From: Lentinula raphanica
Taxonomy: Eukaryota > Basidiomycota > Agaricomycetes > Agaricales > Omphalotaceae
DNA: 64,000 nucleotides
Assembly: GCA_027919835.1 (NCBI GenBank)
Contig: JANVFP010000026.1
Coordinates: forward strand, 558,001-622,000
Direction of reading: 5' to 3'
In this document: positions 24,465 to 36,646 of the stretch, piece after piece
Position numbering within the stretch: the first letter of the stretch is position 1
Layout of the letters: each line of letters begins with the position of its first letter
Translations under genes and position numbers: made by a program
Notes under the pieces: generated by a model
What the model saw: only the letters and a program-made list of their open reading frames with translations
Databases searched by the model: none
Told to the model about the DNA's origin: nothing

Positions 24465-27245
24465 CTAGGGATTAACCTGAATTTCCCGAGAGTGCGGATG
24501 CGGCTGAGCGATAACGATGGTTGGCTTACGAAGACTCTTCGTGGCTTTCGGGGTTGACCTTGCCGATGTTGAAGATTCAGCATCTGATATCAACCCAGAC
24601 CTCATTTCCTGCTGGCCAGAGGTATGGGCCACGACGGCTGGACTGCTCAGCGGCGGTGGTCGCAAGCTCGATGAATCATGGGAGTTTGAAGCCGCTGTGC
24701 TGGCAGACACGTCGTTCGAAGTTCTCCCAGCCCCACAACGTGTAGCATATTCCCCGGGAGCTCCCCATGATTTACGGTTAAGCATCGATCTTTGTTTCCT
24801 GAGCATCGGTTGAGCGCTGACAGCTGCCGCTCGGATTCCAGCATGCGGATCCTGCATGCTAGCCGGGGTGGAGTTGTACGAGCTATTCGTACTGTTGCTT
24901 GTGATGGAATGTAGATGGCCTCGCATGGATCTATAACCTTGAGAGAAGCTATTCATGCTATCTTTGCGCTGTCTTCTTGAACTTTCGCCGAGGTCGTCGT
25001 GATGGTCGTGATGCTCATGAGTGGTGCGATACGAACTTGCCACACCATGGCTTTCTCCGCCGACGCTCATCCAGTCGGCAACAGACATGTACTCGGAATC
25101 GCCCGACACAGAGGAGGCGTCTGATCCACTCTCGCTAGGCGAGCTGAGCATCGAACTGGACATAGTCGTTGCAGATGTCGAAGATGAAGAGGAATCAGTT
25201 CGACCAGCGTGTTGGGAAGCACCAGCAGAGTTCGGCTGGGAGCTAGGCAGTGAAGAAACCGATGAAGGGGGAGAAAGTCGAGCTTGGTTGGGTTTGATTC
25301 CGGTTGCGGAAGTAGGCCAAACCAGTGTGACACTGGTAGCTGCTGAAGTCGAACTGCGAGGGGGATTTGGCGAAATTGTCTGATCTACGTTTCCGCTTTC
25401 CAAATAAACATCCGAATGAGCATCGGCATTCTCTTCTCCTTGATTAGCATGATCGTCATCCTCGACAGGGCTATATGTCATGGGGTCTACATTCGAAATA
25501 TTTCGATATGGATGATGTTTCGGAAGTGCGAGTGGAAATGCCGTCAGATAATCGTCTCGACGCCTTCGAATGGAAGAGGTGACCGAAGTCAGCGACGTTG
25601 AAGATGATGCAGGATCGATTTCAGCAGGCTTTGATTTCGAGTTCGTGTTCTTAGATGTTTCCAAGTTGGACTTAAGTTCAACTTGTCGAGATTGCCAGAG
25701 TCGCAGGTTATCCTTGCATTGATCTAGATGGGGCTGTAGTTCTGCAAAATAATAAGGATAGAAAAATTCAGGTCGTCGAGCCACAGGAACTGACAGGGGA
25801 TTGACACTAACCTGGCACGGCCTCAACCATCAATTGCAGTAACGGTTTCGCAAATGTGTTGATGAAAAACACCTGGCCGTTAGCTTCGGATAGGGGATCG
25901 TCAGAACACTGGGTAGTGCATGGTAGATTCATGTATTTCTCGAGCATCGCCTGAGAAGTCCATTCGCCCATCAATGCTGCCGCCCAGTGCTGAGATACAT
26001 GATATGGTCGAAACTACATGAGAACATATCTCAGGATAAGCGAACGTACGGAAGACTTTCTCACTCACCGGATTGGAAATATCTGCACATTTCATGATAC
26101 CCTGACATAACAGAACCTGTTTTCTCCATAGCAGGGACTCCCGTGCCTTTTCGTCAAGTGTAGCTTGCGTTTTGACATCGTTCACCAGCGTCTGAAAGTC
26201 CTTCATGAAGTTCGCGTGTACACTCATGTCGGTGGCCAGCACCGTTTCTGATAAGAGCTTCCTCACGCTCTGATTGCAACCGTTTCCACTACCACAGGTG
26301 TCTTCCAATAACGAACCAAGCCCATAATGGCGCATGACCCGCAGTAGCAAACTGCAATGCATCTGTTCCAGAGCCGATTTACCGTCATACACCATTGAGA
26401 GTGGAGTTTCGGCATTTCGCATGAACAAGTTTGTGAAACCGGGATGGGCGACGTCGTGACCGATAGCTGCGATATACACGATGAACAACTCCTTCAGGCC
26501 AAGACATGTTACGAGTGGCCCGGAGTCAAACTTCCGTTGGGAAGCCCACGTCCGTTCAGGGTCCTCATCCAAAAGTACGGATACAGATGGAACCATACCA
26601 GCTGACCGCAGGAAAATGTAGGAGCATTGAAGGACGTCTAGAGCGTGTTCAAAGTTGTGATATGTGTTTTCCCATCGATAGATTCGACGAAGGTGATGAA
26701 TTAGAGGGTAGATTTGGTCCTCTAGAGAGAAGGAAACGAGGGAAGGGTGAGAGACAGTCACACGAGCGATGAATTCACCCACTTAGTGAAAGCCCCACGG
26801 CACTCTGCATATGTTCTATCCGGAACAGAGCTTCAAATAGCATCATAGTGCAAGCGAGCACTTCTTCGTCAGGCAGTTTATGGGGCTCGAAATTCCAACT
26901 ATCGAGGGAGTGAATAAGGCGGATTCGGGTCTCGGTGGGAAGGTCTGTTGGTGCACTGATAATGAAGGATTAATCGACGTAATTTCATACTAGAGCAATG
27001 AGAATGGGCCTCACAATTCTGCATCACGTTCGTTTACAGTGTTGAGAGTTTCGTTATACATATCCGTTAAAAGTTCAGCGAAACGAGTTCTAGGACGATT
27101 CGTTGAGTTTTGGGTCTGATGTAATTCAAGAGTGATCGTACTGCATTTCGCCTGAGTATCCTAACCAACCATGGCCAGAGCCACTTCCTGCTGTTGCGAG
27201 GTACAGGCCACCCAGATCGGCACTGCGAGGGCGAACTTGCTTCAT
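24465..27245 (-). CDS. class I 3',5'-cyclic nucleotide phosphodiesterase
   Basis: Exons: 27245-27205, 27140-27015, 26955-26783, 26721-26069, 26013-25812 and 25741-24465, total 823 aa. The HD-type metal site is complete: YHNFEHALDVL, HDVAHPGFTN (the PDEase I signature), ETVLATDMSVH and MKCADISNP, with the product-pocket region RPYHVSQHW after splicing. Catalysis is hydrolysis of cAMP (or cGMP) to the 5' monophosphate, ending cAMP-PKA signalling. The segment open at 26782-26722 is an intron, since removing it restores LSLKDQIYPLIHHLRRIYRW. The C-terminal ~400 residues are disordered and Ser-rich, an extension beyond the usual catalytic unit. The N-terminal exon pair (MKQVRPRSADLGG..) was placed only by frame closure and is the weak part. 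Confidence 0.9.
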
Positions 27246-29307
27246 TGCCAACGACTGTAACCGAGAAAAAGAACGTTCGAGTTGGAGGAAACAGATTTAT
27301 GGTATTTTGAGAGGGAAAGAGGTGTTTCTTGTGGGGGTATTCTGGTAATACAGCGAGGGAGGAATAAGTACAAGGCAGAGCTGAAGAAGAGATCCGGATG
27401 TTGATGAAGGAACACTTGGCTTCCGTGAGAATTCTGATCTCAAATCGCGTGGCAGTTTTTGACAAAAAGGGAAAGGCCCAAGCGTCAAGTCATAAAAAAA
27501 CCGGCCCGATAGCGATGTATGTGGGATCTGAGAAAAATAAATCAAAAAGGAAATTTTCCAAAAAAGGAAAAAAAGAAAAAGAAGAAAAAGGACTCTCCTA
27601 TGTTTGTTACCTGGATGAGGCTCTTCCAAGGCTATTGTATCCATTTGGAACATTGAGTGAACATGCTGAGATAGTTATTGTGTATCTGAGAGCTTCCTGA
27701 ATCACTAAGTCAAAGGTGCAAGGATTCCAATGATTGAACTCATGAAATGCACTTGGAGACACTTATTTTCTGTGAATTTGGACCAGTGAAGTGATTAGAG
27801 TAGTCTTCCAAGGCTACTAGATTTTTTTGAGCAAGGTTCCATGTCTTTAACATGGTGAAAAAGCTCGGTCATTGGGAAATGATACTTATATGGAAATGCT
27901 GGATTCCACCGGCATGACATATATGCTTTGTCATGCCGGTCACTGTGCATTCTCATCATTCCGAATGCACTCGAGCGCTTAGGCGCCCAACATTTGACTT
28001 TCAAGTTTTCAGAATTTGAGTGGCATACTTACTTACCTGTACAATGCAAGCCCACTCATTCAACTGAACCCCATGCTAGCTGAGCCCAGGAATGTCTTAA
28101 ATCCCTGGCCAATATCCTTGCAAGGAATCAATATAGGATTAGGGTTAAAAGCACATGACTGTACAGTGGCTATGTTGATGACACAATCGCTATCCGGTAT
28201 CAGTATCTCCCACACACATGGATACCGCCCCAAAAAAACCGGTCAAAGTTCGCAAAGCTTTTTGTATTCAAACAATGATTGCAAAGCTGTTTTCGAAATA
28301 ATTGCTGTATTACTTTCTCCAACAAGAACTCTTATTCGAACAGATAACGTCTCGAAAAACTGATAAATGCGGTAGATCTTCAATATCCCGCAGTCCTCGC
28401 ATCGTACCTCTGATTGAAATGGAAGCGCGTTACAGCTATCATGGCATATGATCCAGAATTGAAACCAGCTTTCCTGCAATGCGGTAAGTGGTAGGTCACA
28501 CACATGTACACCTTCTGTTCCGCCGTTGAGGCTCGGTCGATATGAAAGCATATTCTTGGGCTGTTATTCGTAGGATCCATCGCTTGTGCAACCATTCCGA
28601 GAACGAAATTCATGTTCCCAGCAGACATCACACAGAGTATTAACAAGCAGTTCACAAACCTGGACCAATGGATGCGAAGTACACGAGGACTTAGCGATCG
28701 TGTTTGAACCATAACCAACCACCTTTTCGGTTCAAGGCCGTTACACACCCTGTTCAATGTCAACGCCATGGACTGTAAGACGATAATCGCGATTAGACTC
28801 GGAACGTTGGGATGGTGCTATTCTCCCGCTACAGTCAGAAAGAGAATTTGAAATTTCCGCCTTATATCGGAGGCACTGAGGAGAACCCACATACCCACAT
28901 TCTAGGCAGTCCTAGTACAGCCTGGCACCTTGAAGCTGGCAGTATCGTTCGATATGAAACAGAATTTGAGGGTCAAGGCTTACAGTGCAACCGCTGAAGC
29001 GCTGAAAGCTTAGACAGTAACGCCCCCACAGGATTACTAGAATGACAAAGGCATTTCAAGAGATGCGATCGCTTTGCGGAAAGGAGTTCATTCGGATTTG
29101 ATTTGCTGAATTTTGAGTAATGGACATCTTGAAAGCCAAGTATCTTCTTGAAAAACAAACGCGTCGAGTGTCATGAAAGAAAGAAAGAAAGGAATGACCA
29201 CGTGTCATATTTCTCCTTGAACTTCCACAGTGAACTTCCACTTCAACCCTACGGTGGCGTACGGTACAGCCGATGTGTGGCTCTTGTCGACGTGAACTAT
29301 AGTAGCC
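27246..29307. other. 2-kb intergenic between divergent phosphodiesterase and Sec24-type genes
   Basis: Both flanking genes start here, so it must contain two promoters. An A/G-rich run lies at 27535-27592. A perfect 12-bp inverted repeat sits at 27908-27940. An open frame of 129 codons at 28380-28769 (-) has no recognisable domain or splice partners and is not called a gene. Confidence 0.5.
27908..27940. repeat. 12-bp perfect inverted repeat
   Basis: ACCGGCATGACA at 27908-27919 is matched by its exact reverse complement at 27929-27940, with a 9-nt spacer. It lies in non-coding DNA between divergent genes. It could be a protein-binding palindrome or a remnant of a small element; no flanking duplication was seen. 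Confidence 0.6.
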
Positions 29308-32300
29308 ATGTACAGATCTCCAAACTCTTCGCACATTCCACAACCACCTCACAGTGCTGGCAGAGGTATCCAAGGTATGGTATGTCATTCTCTTGGTTTC
29401 ACTAGAATTATCGCTCTAACACACATTCCAGGCTTGCGCCCACGTATCGATCCAAATCAAGTACCTTCAGCAGTCGATGCTATTGAATCAGATCGTCAGC
29501 ACTGGGAAAATCAGCCATACATGACGCTTCCGGGCACAAGAGTACCTCTAGCCACAACAGATTTCACAGCTGTGGATCAAGGTGCGTGCAAATGTTGATC
29601 ACACTGGTGTAGATTACTGATTGTCATACCTCAGGAAACTCCTCTCCAAAATATGTTCGTCTAACGACCTGGGCTCTTCCTTACACCTCACGTCTGGCTT
29701 CAGACTGTAACGTACCGCTAGCCGCGATCTTCCAACCGTTTGCTGACGGAGACGAACCTATCCCTCTTGTCGATCCTGGTCCTTCTGGTCCTGCTCGATG
29801 CGAAAAATGTCGCGCATACGTCAATCCATGGTGTGTATGGACCGCAGGAGGGGGCAAATGGAAGTGTAACCTCTGTGCACACGAAACGCCCGTGGTTCCA
29901 GAGTATTTCTCCAACTTGGACGGAAACGGACTCCGGCTGGATTATATGGAGCGACCCGAGTTGTGTAAAGGAACTGTAGATTTTGTTGTGGGAGAGGAAT
30001 ACTATGCTTCCAACCCTCCGCAACGGATAACGCCTTCATATTACTCTCCTACACCGCTACCCACCGGCGTTCGCCCACCCCAATCACTCAACTTTGTCAT
30101 CGCTCTCGACGTTTCCGTGGAAGCTGTCCAATCAAATTTTCTCTATGCTGCCTGCATATCATGTTTGAAATCGCTATACGGAGGTCCCGATCCTGCTGAC
30201 GAAGAAGTTATGCTCAATCCGTGTTTCCCTCTAGGAAGTCGGGTAGCTCTCATCACCTACGACGATACTATTCATTTCTACGACTTAACAGTGCGTGCTT
30301 TCTCCAAACTTTCGAGAGAACAGCATTCTCAACAGATACTCGCTAGACAGACAAGATCCCAGCTTCCATGATGGTAGTTTCAGACATTGACGAAGTTTTT
30401 GTTCCGCTTCATGATGGCGCTTTCGTTGATCCATGGGAATATCGGAGTTCTTTGGAAGCATTACTGCAGTCAATACCACAACGTTTCGTAAACACAACGT
30501 ATATCAAAGCTGCATTCGGTTCGGTCATTCGAGCAGGTCAAGCTGCACTTGTGAGTCTCTATTTGAATTCAGCATGCTGTCTGTCTCCGTAACACTTTTC
30601 CCATATCGGACAGTCTAATCGCGGTGGTCACATCGTCACCTTCCTCAGCGCCATGCCATCCGTGGGCATCGCTGCTCTTCACGGACAACCTAATGAGAAT
30701 GAGCTGTACGACACTGATAAGGAAAAGGTGCTGTATAAACCTCGCGATCCGTTGTGGACGCAGATAGGAGAAGAATGTGCCGAGGAGGGAATTGGGGTGT
30801 CCCTGTTTCTAGGGAATAGCAAATTCGTCGATGTAGCCAGTGTGGGTGGGTCATATAACGTGGCAGCTGGTCTTCGTCTGAACTCCTGATCTGTTTCATT
30901 TTCTGCGTCTTAGGTGCAATTGCTTCGATAACAGGTGGAGATATATATTTCCATCCTCGGTTCGACCTACCACGGGATGGCCCAGTGCTTGAATCACAAA
31001 TGCAACGCCTGTTTCGGCGGACCAGTGGGTATGACTGCATGACAAGAGTTAGGTGTTCCAAGGGTGAGTTTCGGCATGCATGCAGATGGGTGTATCTCTA
31101 AAGACCACTGCAGGCCTACGTGTTGCAGACCATTACGGCAACTTTTATCTGCAAAACTCGACTGATATGGCCACTGGTGTTATGGATGCAGACAAGTCTT
31201 TCTGCGTATCCCTCACCCATGCTGCTACATCGTTAACTGGCTCTGGCCTCGATCCACGTGAATACGCATACCTACAATGTGCGGTGCTGTATACCTCACC
31301 CGAGGGCCAAAGAAGGGTGAGGCTGGTGAATTTGGCGCTTCAAGTGGTCGAGTTGGCTGGGAATGTTTATCAATATGCGGATGTGGATGCATGCGTTACT
31401 TATCTAACGAGAACCGGTAAGCACAGCTAGTCCCTTAGAGGAGGAAGTGTGATTATTGAAGCAATTTATTTGTAGCTGTAACAAGCCTCTCATCGCAGAA
31501 AATGTCGCTCATCAGGGATGATCTGACAGAAAATTGTTCCGCTGTGTTGTTGGGGTATAGGAATAAGTGCGCGGCTGCTTCAAGGCCTACTCAAGTATGT
31601 TCTTCTTGGTGAACAAACACGATTGATATGGCTCAACGAAACGCTTCAACAGCTTATAATACCGGAAACGTTCAAAGCTCTCCCGACATATACACTTGGA
31701 CTGTTGAAATCCAAGCCTCTCAAAGGCAAGCTTGTTCTTCATCTACTGATAGCATCTCATTATATCGCCTTGTGGGCTTTTACCCTTAGCACGTAACATA
31801 TCTTCGGACGTCCGCAATTACTTCGTTCACCGGTCACTTTCTATGAGTGTTCGGTCCACTATACACCATTTATATCCAAGGCTTTTGGCACTACATGATC
31901 TGGATGATACGATTGCTTTGACGTCCGCGGGAGCGAATGCACGAGTCGTCGACGATGCATCACAACCGAAGACGGCCGATTTGAAGGTCGACTTACCATC
32001 GACCATGCGAGCTAGTCATGAATGGATGATGGCGAACGGCTTGTACCTCATAGGTAAACTCAATATATAAACTTCATACTCCCGCTTCCTAACAAAGCTG
32101 GATAACCAGATAACGAGGAAACGACTATATTATGGATAGGATCAAGCGTTTCACCTCAATTGCTAAAAGACCTTTTTGGAACGGAAGATATCTTCCAAAT
32201 AGATTCTCACATGGTATTTTGAACGATCTCCTCTATGTACTTGGTTGCCTCATGCCTGTTTCAGACCCGACTACCTCATCTCCCTACTCGCTTTTCCCGC

Positions 32301-32648
32301 CAAGTTCGAAACATCATCGCCGCAAGAAACGCAGAACGCGGGGGTCGGGCAACGAAATTCTTCATCGCGAGACAGAATCTAGATGCAGCAGAGATCGAAT
32401 TCAGTGACATGTTGGTTGAGGATCAGAATAATGGGACTATGGGCTATCTAGATTGTGCGTGTCTCTTGTGTTCCCTAGTATACAGTGAGGTGCTTACTGA
32501 TCGCGAAGATTTAACAATGATACATAAGCAAATTTCGGCAGTGGTACGTACGAGCGCGATTTGACAAGGGAAATGACTGACCCTCTTCGTTTGCTAGCTC
32601 ACCGAGGGCGGGTCTCTTAGTTCAGCAGGAGTTCGCTCACCGTGGTAG
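29308..32648 (+). CDS. SFB3: Sec24-family COPII cargo adaptor (Sfb3/Lst1 type)
   Basis: Fourteen exons: 29308-29374, 29432-29581, 29635-30290, 30347-30550, 30614-30845, 30914-31063, 31114-31416, 31476-31594, 31653-31725, 31790-32053, 32110-32213, 32265-32454, 32509-32543 and 32598-32648; 865 aa. The order of domains is that of Sec24: short N-terminus ([12 protein letters not shown]), a zinc finger with CEKC and CNLC (residues ~120-150), the trunk beginning [15 protein letters not shown], beta-sandwich, helical part ([20 protein letters not shown]) and gelsolin-like end ([18 protein letters not shown]). Sec24 binds Sec23 and selects cargo at ER exit sites. The short N-terminus and the opening motif favour the Lst1/Sfb3 paralog over canonical Sec24. 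The intron at 31726-31789 starts with GC rather than GT. Confidence 0.92.
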
Positions 32649-32761
32649 GGTCCGATGTAGGAACATGGATATATATTATTGGTATGAGGAAGATATTGTG
32701 TACTTTGTCGGTCTTAGATAACGAGCAGTCGATATATGACAGTAGTATCTAGTAGTATTAA

Positions 32762-34827
32762 TCATAACTTGCCCTCCTCCCAATCCTTCCAGATCTGAGT
32801 GGCCCGTAACCAATCGATAAGCTGTCCTCGATTGACCCTCTCACCCTTCTCATCCCCTTCCGCTAATACTTTCACCTTCTTACCATCCACCATTTCCCAC
32901 CTCTGCTGCTTAACCATGACATACCCTTCCTTGATCTCGTTCTCCCCGAGGATAACCGCAAAAGGCACCTCGTCCCTCTCGCCTGCCGCGAACTGAACGG
33001 GCAGTTTGGGCTTCTTCTTGGCCAGGAAATCTGCCTTAATCCCCGCATCCCGAAGCTCCTTGACAAGCTTCATACGTTCGACGAGCAGTCCGTCCCCTGC
33101 TGCCATGACGTATACCATAGTCTCCTTGCTTCGTATACCCTTCTCTACCCATCTGGGCCAAACGATTGCGAAGATACGGTCAAGTCCAATAGATATGCCG
33201 ATGCAAGGTATAGAGCCTTTGCTTTTGGCATCGCCAGAGGCGGCAGCGCTGAACATCCCCACCAGATTATCATACCGGCCTCCCGCGGCGATCGAGCCCA
33301 CACCGACTTGGGACTCATCGATTTCTTCCTCCTCTTCGCCAATCTCATTCTTCACTTTCTTCGTCTTCTTCTTTGGCGGTGCGACGGGAGCGGATGAGGG
33401 ATCGACTGGAGGATTAGCTTTAAAGCCAGGTGGGGCGGAGGCTTCGACGATAGCTTCGTAGATGATACCAGTGTAGTAGTCTAATCCTCGAGCAAGGGAC
33501 ATGTCGAAGGAGATTTTGTCAAGAACGTTATATGCTGAGAGATAGGTGAAGAGCAAGCCCATGTCTTCCAAACCCTGCTTGGCACTTGCATTGGCGCTAA
33601 GTGCGGTGTCGGCCAGAAGTTGATCGAGGAGTTCCGGGCCACCTAACGAAAAGGGTGTTTGTTCAATGATTGGAGGACGCAGACGTAAGTGTCGTACCCT
33701 TGTGCTTCACATACTCCCCGATTCTATCTGCAACAGAGGGATCAAGCCCTTTCTCCTCCGTCATCTCTTTCTTCACGTCGGCCCATGGCAGCTTGTCGAG
33801 CTTATCGACAGCAGAAGATATTGTGCGAATTTTATCGGCTGGTACACCGCAGACCTCGAAGATACCATCAAGTATCCTCCGGTGGTTAATCTAAATGAGT
33901 TTTAGGTCTGATTGGGATCTTGTGTCCGGGCCCCGAACGACTCACTTTGATAGTAAACTCTCCTACGTCGAGCTTGGACAGGATTGTACAGACTAGACTG
34001 ATGACCTCCGCATCTGGAATCATAGGGTCCCAAATGCCAGATATATCGAAGTCCTGTAAAAGTTATCAACAGATAGTAGTAAAAACATACTTCCTGACGC
34101 ACTGCTTGTGAAAACTCCCTCATTCTTCCCTTGGACATGACAGGGTTGTCCCTCCGATAAACTTTGCCAACCTGCCAGAGTTTTGACTGCGTATTCGTTC
34201 CTCCCATCATAGCGAGGTATCGTGCGAGGGGAACGGTATGGTCATAACGCAGCGAAAGTTGCTCTCCTCCTTGGTCCATGAGGTCGAATATGAGTTTGGC
34301 GTCTTCTCCGTACTTTCCTGCGAGAATCTCCTTGCGTTCGAAGACAGGTGTGTCGAGACATGAACCACCATAGGTCGTGAAGCAGTCCTTGACAATCCGC
34401 TCTACGTATTCACGACAGAACATCTCAGTAGGTCCATAGTCCCGTGTTCCCTGATAGGTTGACGATGAGTTGGCATTGGAATGAGGGAAACGGTCTAGCT
34501 CACCTTGGGTGTTTTCAACAAAATCCTCTCCTTCTTCTTCGCGGCACCATCCTTGCTTCCAGATGCAGCAGAGCTATCTCCTGCAGCTTTTGCTTTAGCC
34601 TGTCCGAATGACCTCTTCAAATCTCCTAGTTTCTTCTTTACTTCTTCCAGTCCAGCGGGATCAGAGCCGGACAGTCTCAATTCGTGAAATAGCGCGTTTT
34701 GAGTCTCGATCTCCCGTTCGAGAGCGTCTAGTGATGAAGCCATTGTGGATATGAATCTTGCTGAACGAAGGAAAGGAAGGGGTTTTAATCGATAAAGTGC
34801 GTGAAGACGCGGTATTAGTATGAGCAT
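32762..34827 (-). CDS. HTS1: histidyl-tRNA synthetase, cytosolic and probably mitochondrial forms from one gene
   Basis: Exons: 34827-34504, 34450-34103, 34053-33946, 33890-33698 and 33642-32762. Starting at the ATG at 34743 gives 589 aa, the cytosolic form. An in-frame ATG at 34827 adds 28 residues rich in Arg, Leu and Ser with no acidic residue ([20 protein letters not shown]), a typical mitochondrial presequence. The N-terminal helix pair ([19 protein letters not shown]) resembles a WHEP-type domain. Class II motifs are clear: [10 protein letters not shown] after splicing, [28 protein letters not shown], and the histidine-A loop [11 protein letters not shown] Lys/Glu-rich insertion of about 40 residues follows it. 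The C-terminal anticodon-binding domain ends in a short helix. The enzyme charges tRNA-His. It is convergent with the Sec24-type gene, stops 113 bp apart. Confidence 0.95.
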
Positions 34828-35185
34828 CAGTATGATAATCGTGACTCGATAGCACAATTAGCACAGCCGCAATGTTATTTATATCACCACTTGAACTTCC
34901 GAGTCCATCGACGGATAATCATGAAGTTCATCGTTCAGATTGTTTTACACAAAATCATGCATTCGAGTACTATCTCACAGTAATGAAAGATTGACTGCCT
35001 TGAAGGAGCACTGTAGGGTGACATGATGAAGGCTACAAAAACAGGAGAGTTCCTTGAACTGCACGGCGAGAGCCTTGGATTATCTACTTACTGTAACAAG
35101 AGCCGTATGATTCAGACATGTACAAGCAGTATGCATGGAAAAATGTCTCCGGTATGTCAAGCCCATTGCAGCTCATAGTACCAGT
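34828..35185. other. intergenic, promoter of the HisRS gene
   Basis: Upstream region of the histidyl-tRNA synthetase gene and 3' flank of the first Nis1-like gene. Nothing else was recognised. Confidence 0.5.
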
Positions 35186-35756
35186 TCAAGTAACGACAAT
35201 AGTAGTGTTGAATGTCTCAAGCTCAGGAGTGAGCGCAAGCTGGTCGGAGGCACCATGACAGGCATCAGTGGCTGCATCAGAAGACAAGAACATGAACTCT
35301 ACTCACTCCTTCTAGAAAGACATGTGCAACGCCCAGTTGAGCGTTCCCTTTCTCGAAAGACGAGGGAACAGTGATTGTAAAGTTCTCGTACGGTGGGAGG
35401 TTGGGTTCTCCAGGCTGTTGTACAAACTGGGGATTATAGGGTCCGTTGTACAGAATCACACTTCCAAGATCCTCGGAAGGTCCATTACATGGCGTTGAGG
35501 CACAGCTCAAGAGCCCGATGACCACAGCAACCTCAGTCGAGGGGTCTTGTGAATCCTTGAGGTGAACATGAAACGGTAAGCGAGTCTGTTTGTCAAGACG
35601 GCGGGGGTGTCAACTTACTGGACGTTCAATCATCACAGTGAAACTCGATCCTGCTGCGACCTGTGTCATATCTGGAGGTGCACCAATATTTGCGCTCTGG
35701 GCAACAACAGCGGTCGCGATTGCGAGAAGCGAGAATAGGGAAGAGAAGAAATACAT
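35186..35756 (-). CDS. small secreted protein, Nis1-like, copy A
   Basis: Three exons, 35756-35619, 35555-35307 and 35239-35186, give 146 aa. A signal peptide occupies residues 1-~19 (SLFSLLAIATAVVAQ). The mature part is beta-rich with the motif QVAAGSSFTVMIERP, the cysteine-bearing block GLLSCASTPC, LYNGPYNP and NFTITVPSSF, and ends in TFNTTIVVT. This matches my memory of Nis1-family secreted proteins. Some members from ascomycete plant pathogens are necrosis-inducing or immune-suppressing effectors, but many saprotrophs also carry them and their role there is unclear. The intact frame and typical splice sites suggest a working gene. It is paralogous to the copy at 36647-37187, with identical exon phases and identical total length. 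Confidence 0.68.
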
Positions 35757-36646
35757 TGCGATCGATGGGTTAAAGCTGGATATAAAGGAGCTTCAAGTTG
35801 CAGTTCTTGGATAACCTTCGATACATTTGTGGTAAGCTTTTATACCCTGCTGTTGCGGGAGGCCATGTATTGGCCTATCCAGCGATGAGGATGGAATACG
35901 GCGATGGAAGCCGCATCAGTAGTGAAATGGTAAGAATAAGTCAGCCTCGAGTTGAAGATGCTATGAAGCCTTACACATTGAGTTGACTCCACACGACTTT
36001 GAAGGTATTAGAAGCCCCCAAGGTCAGTATGTAATGGTGTTTGAGAGATATTGGGAATTGTCTTGATCCTGGCGGACACCCAGGTTCACTCTCCCAACCT
36101 TCGACGATGTGGGATCCAAGGGGATCCATCAGATTCAACCGAATCGATTTCTAACATCTGCCAGCCCAATGCCAGCCTCATGACGGTCAAACTTGGTCGA
36201 ATGGGATTTGAAGAATTTGGGGACTTTGGTGACCATGCTAAAATTAGTGCGGCACGGCGTGCAATAACCTTGTTTCAAAGTTCCTAAAGGGTGAAAGCGG
36301 AGTAGGTCTATAGTCTCCTAAAGTAGGCATAGGGTGGATGTAGCATCGCCACTTGATGCTAGCAGCTAGACGCGAAACTAGCTATGTACGTCCATTTGTA
36401 CTGGCGCAAAGAGTTGGCTTGGCTGTGCAGCTCTGTGCAGCAGCGTCTTCTAGTCGAAGTCGAGTATGAGAACACTGCATTCTGCATTCGATGAAAATCG
36501 GCAAAGACAACATGAAGCGTAACACTCGTTATAATTGTTATGGTCCGTAATATTGTAGTCCGTAAAATTTCGATAGGTCTGTAGTCCGTAGGGAAAGAGT
36601 AAATGGAGTCCGTCATGTATCAAGACTAACTGGGCCATCTATGAGC
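35757..36646. other. spacer between the two Nis1-like genes
   Basis: Holds the promoter of copy A and the 3' flank of copy B. A run of GTCCGTA-like words occurs at 36541-36612. The open frame at 36051-36287 has no domain and is not supported. Confidence 0.5.
35837..35844 (-). promoter_or_regulatory. candidate TATA box of Nis1-like copy A
   Basis: TATAAAAG on the minus strand lies 81-88 nt upstream of the ATG at 35756. Match to the core-promoter consensus and position are reasonable; no transcription data. Confidence 0.4.

Noticed and set aside
28133..28146. TTAGGG-like word as a telomere remnant
   Set aside because: A single copy in a gene-dense region; no tandem array.
28380..28769. 129-codon minus-strand open frame in the PDE/Sec24 spacer
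   Set aside because: No recognisable motif; start and stop are not placed like a gene, and it lies in a two-promoter region.
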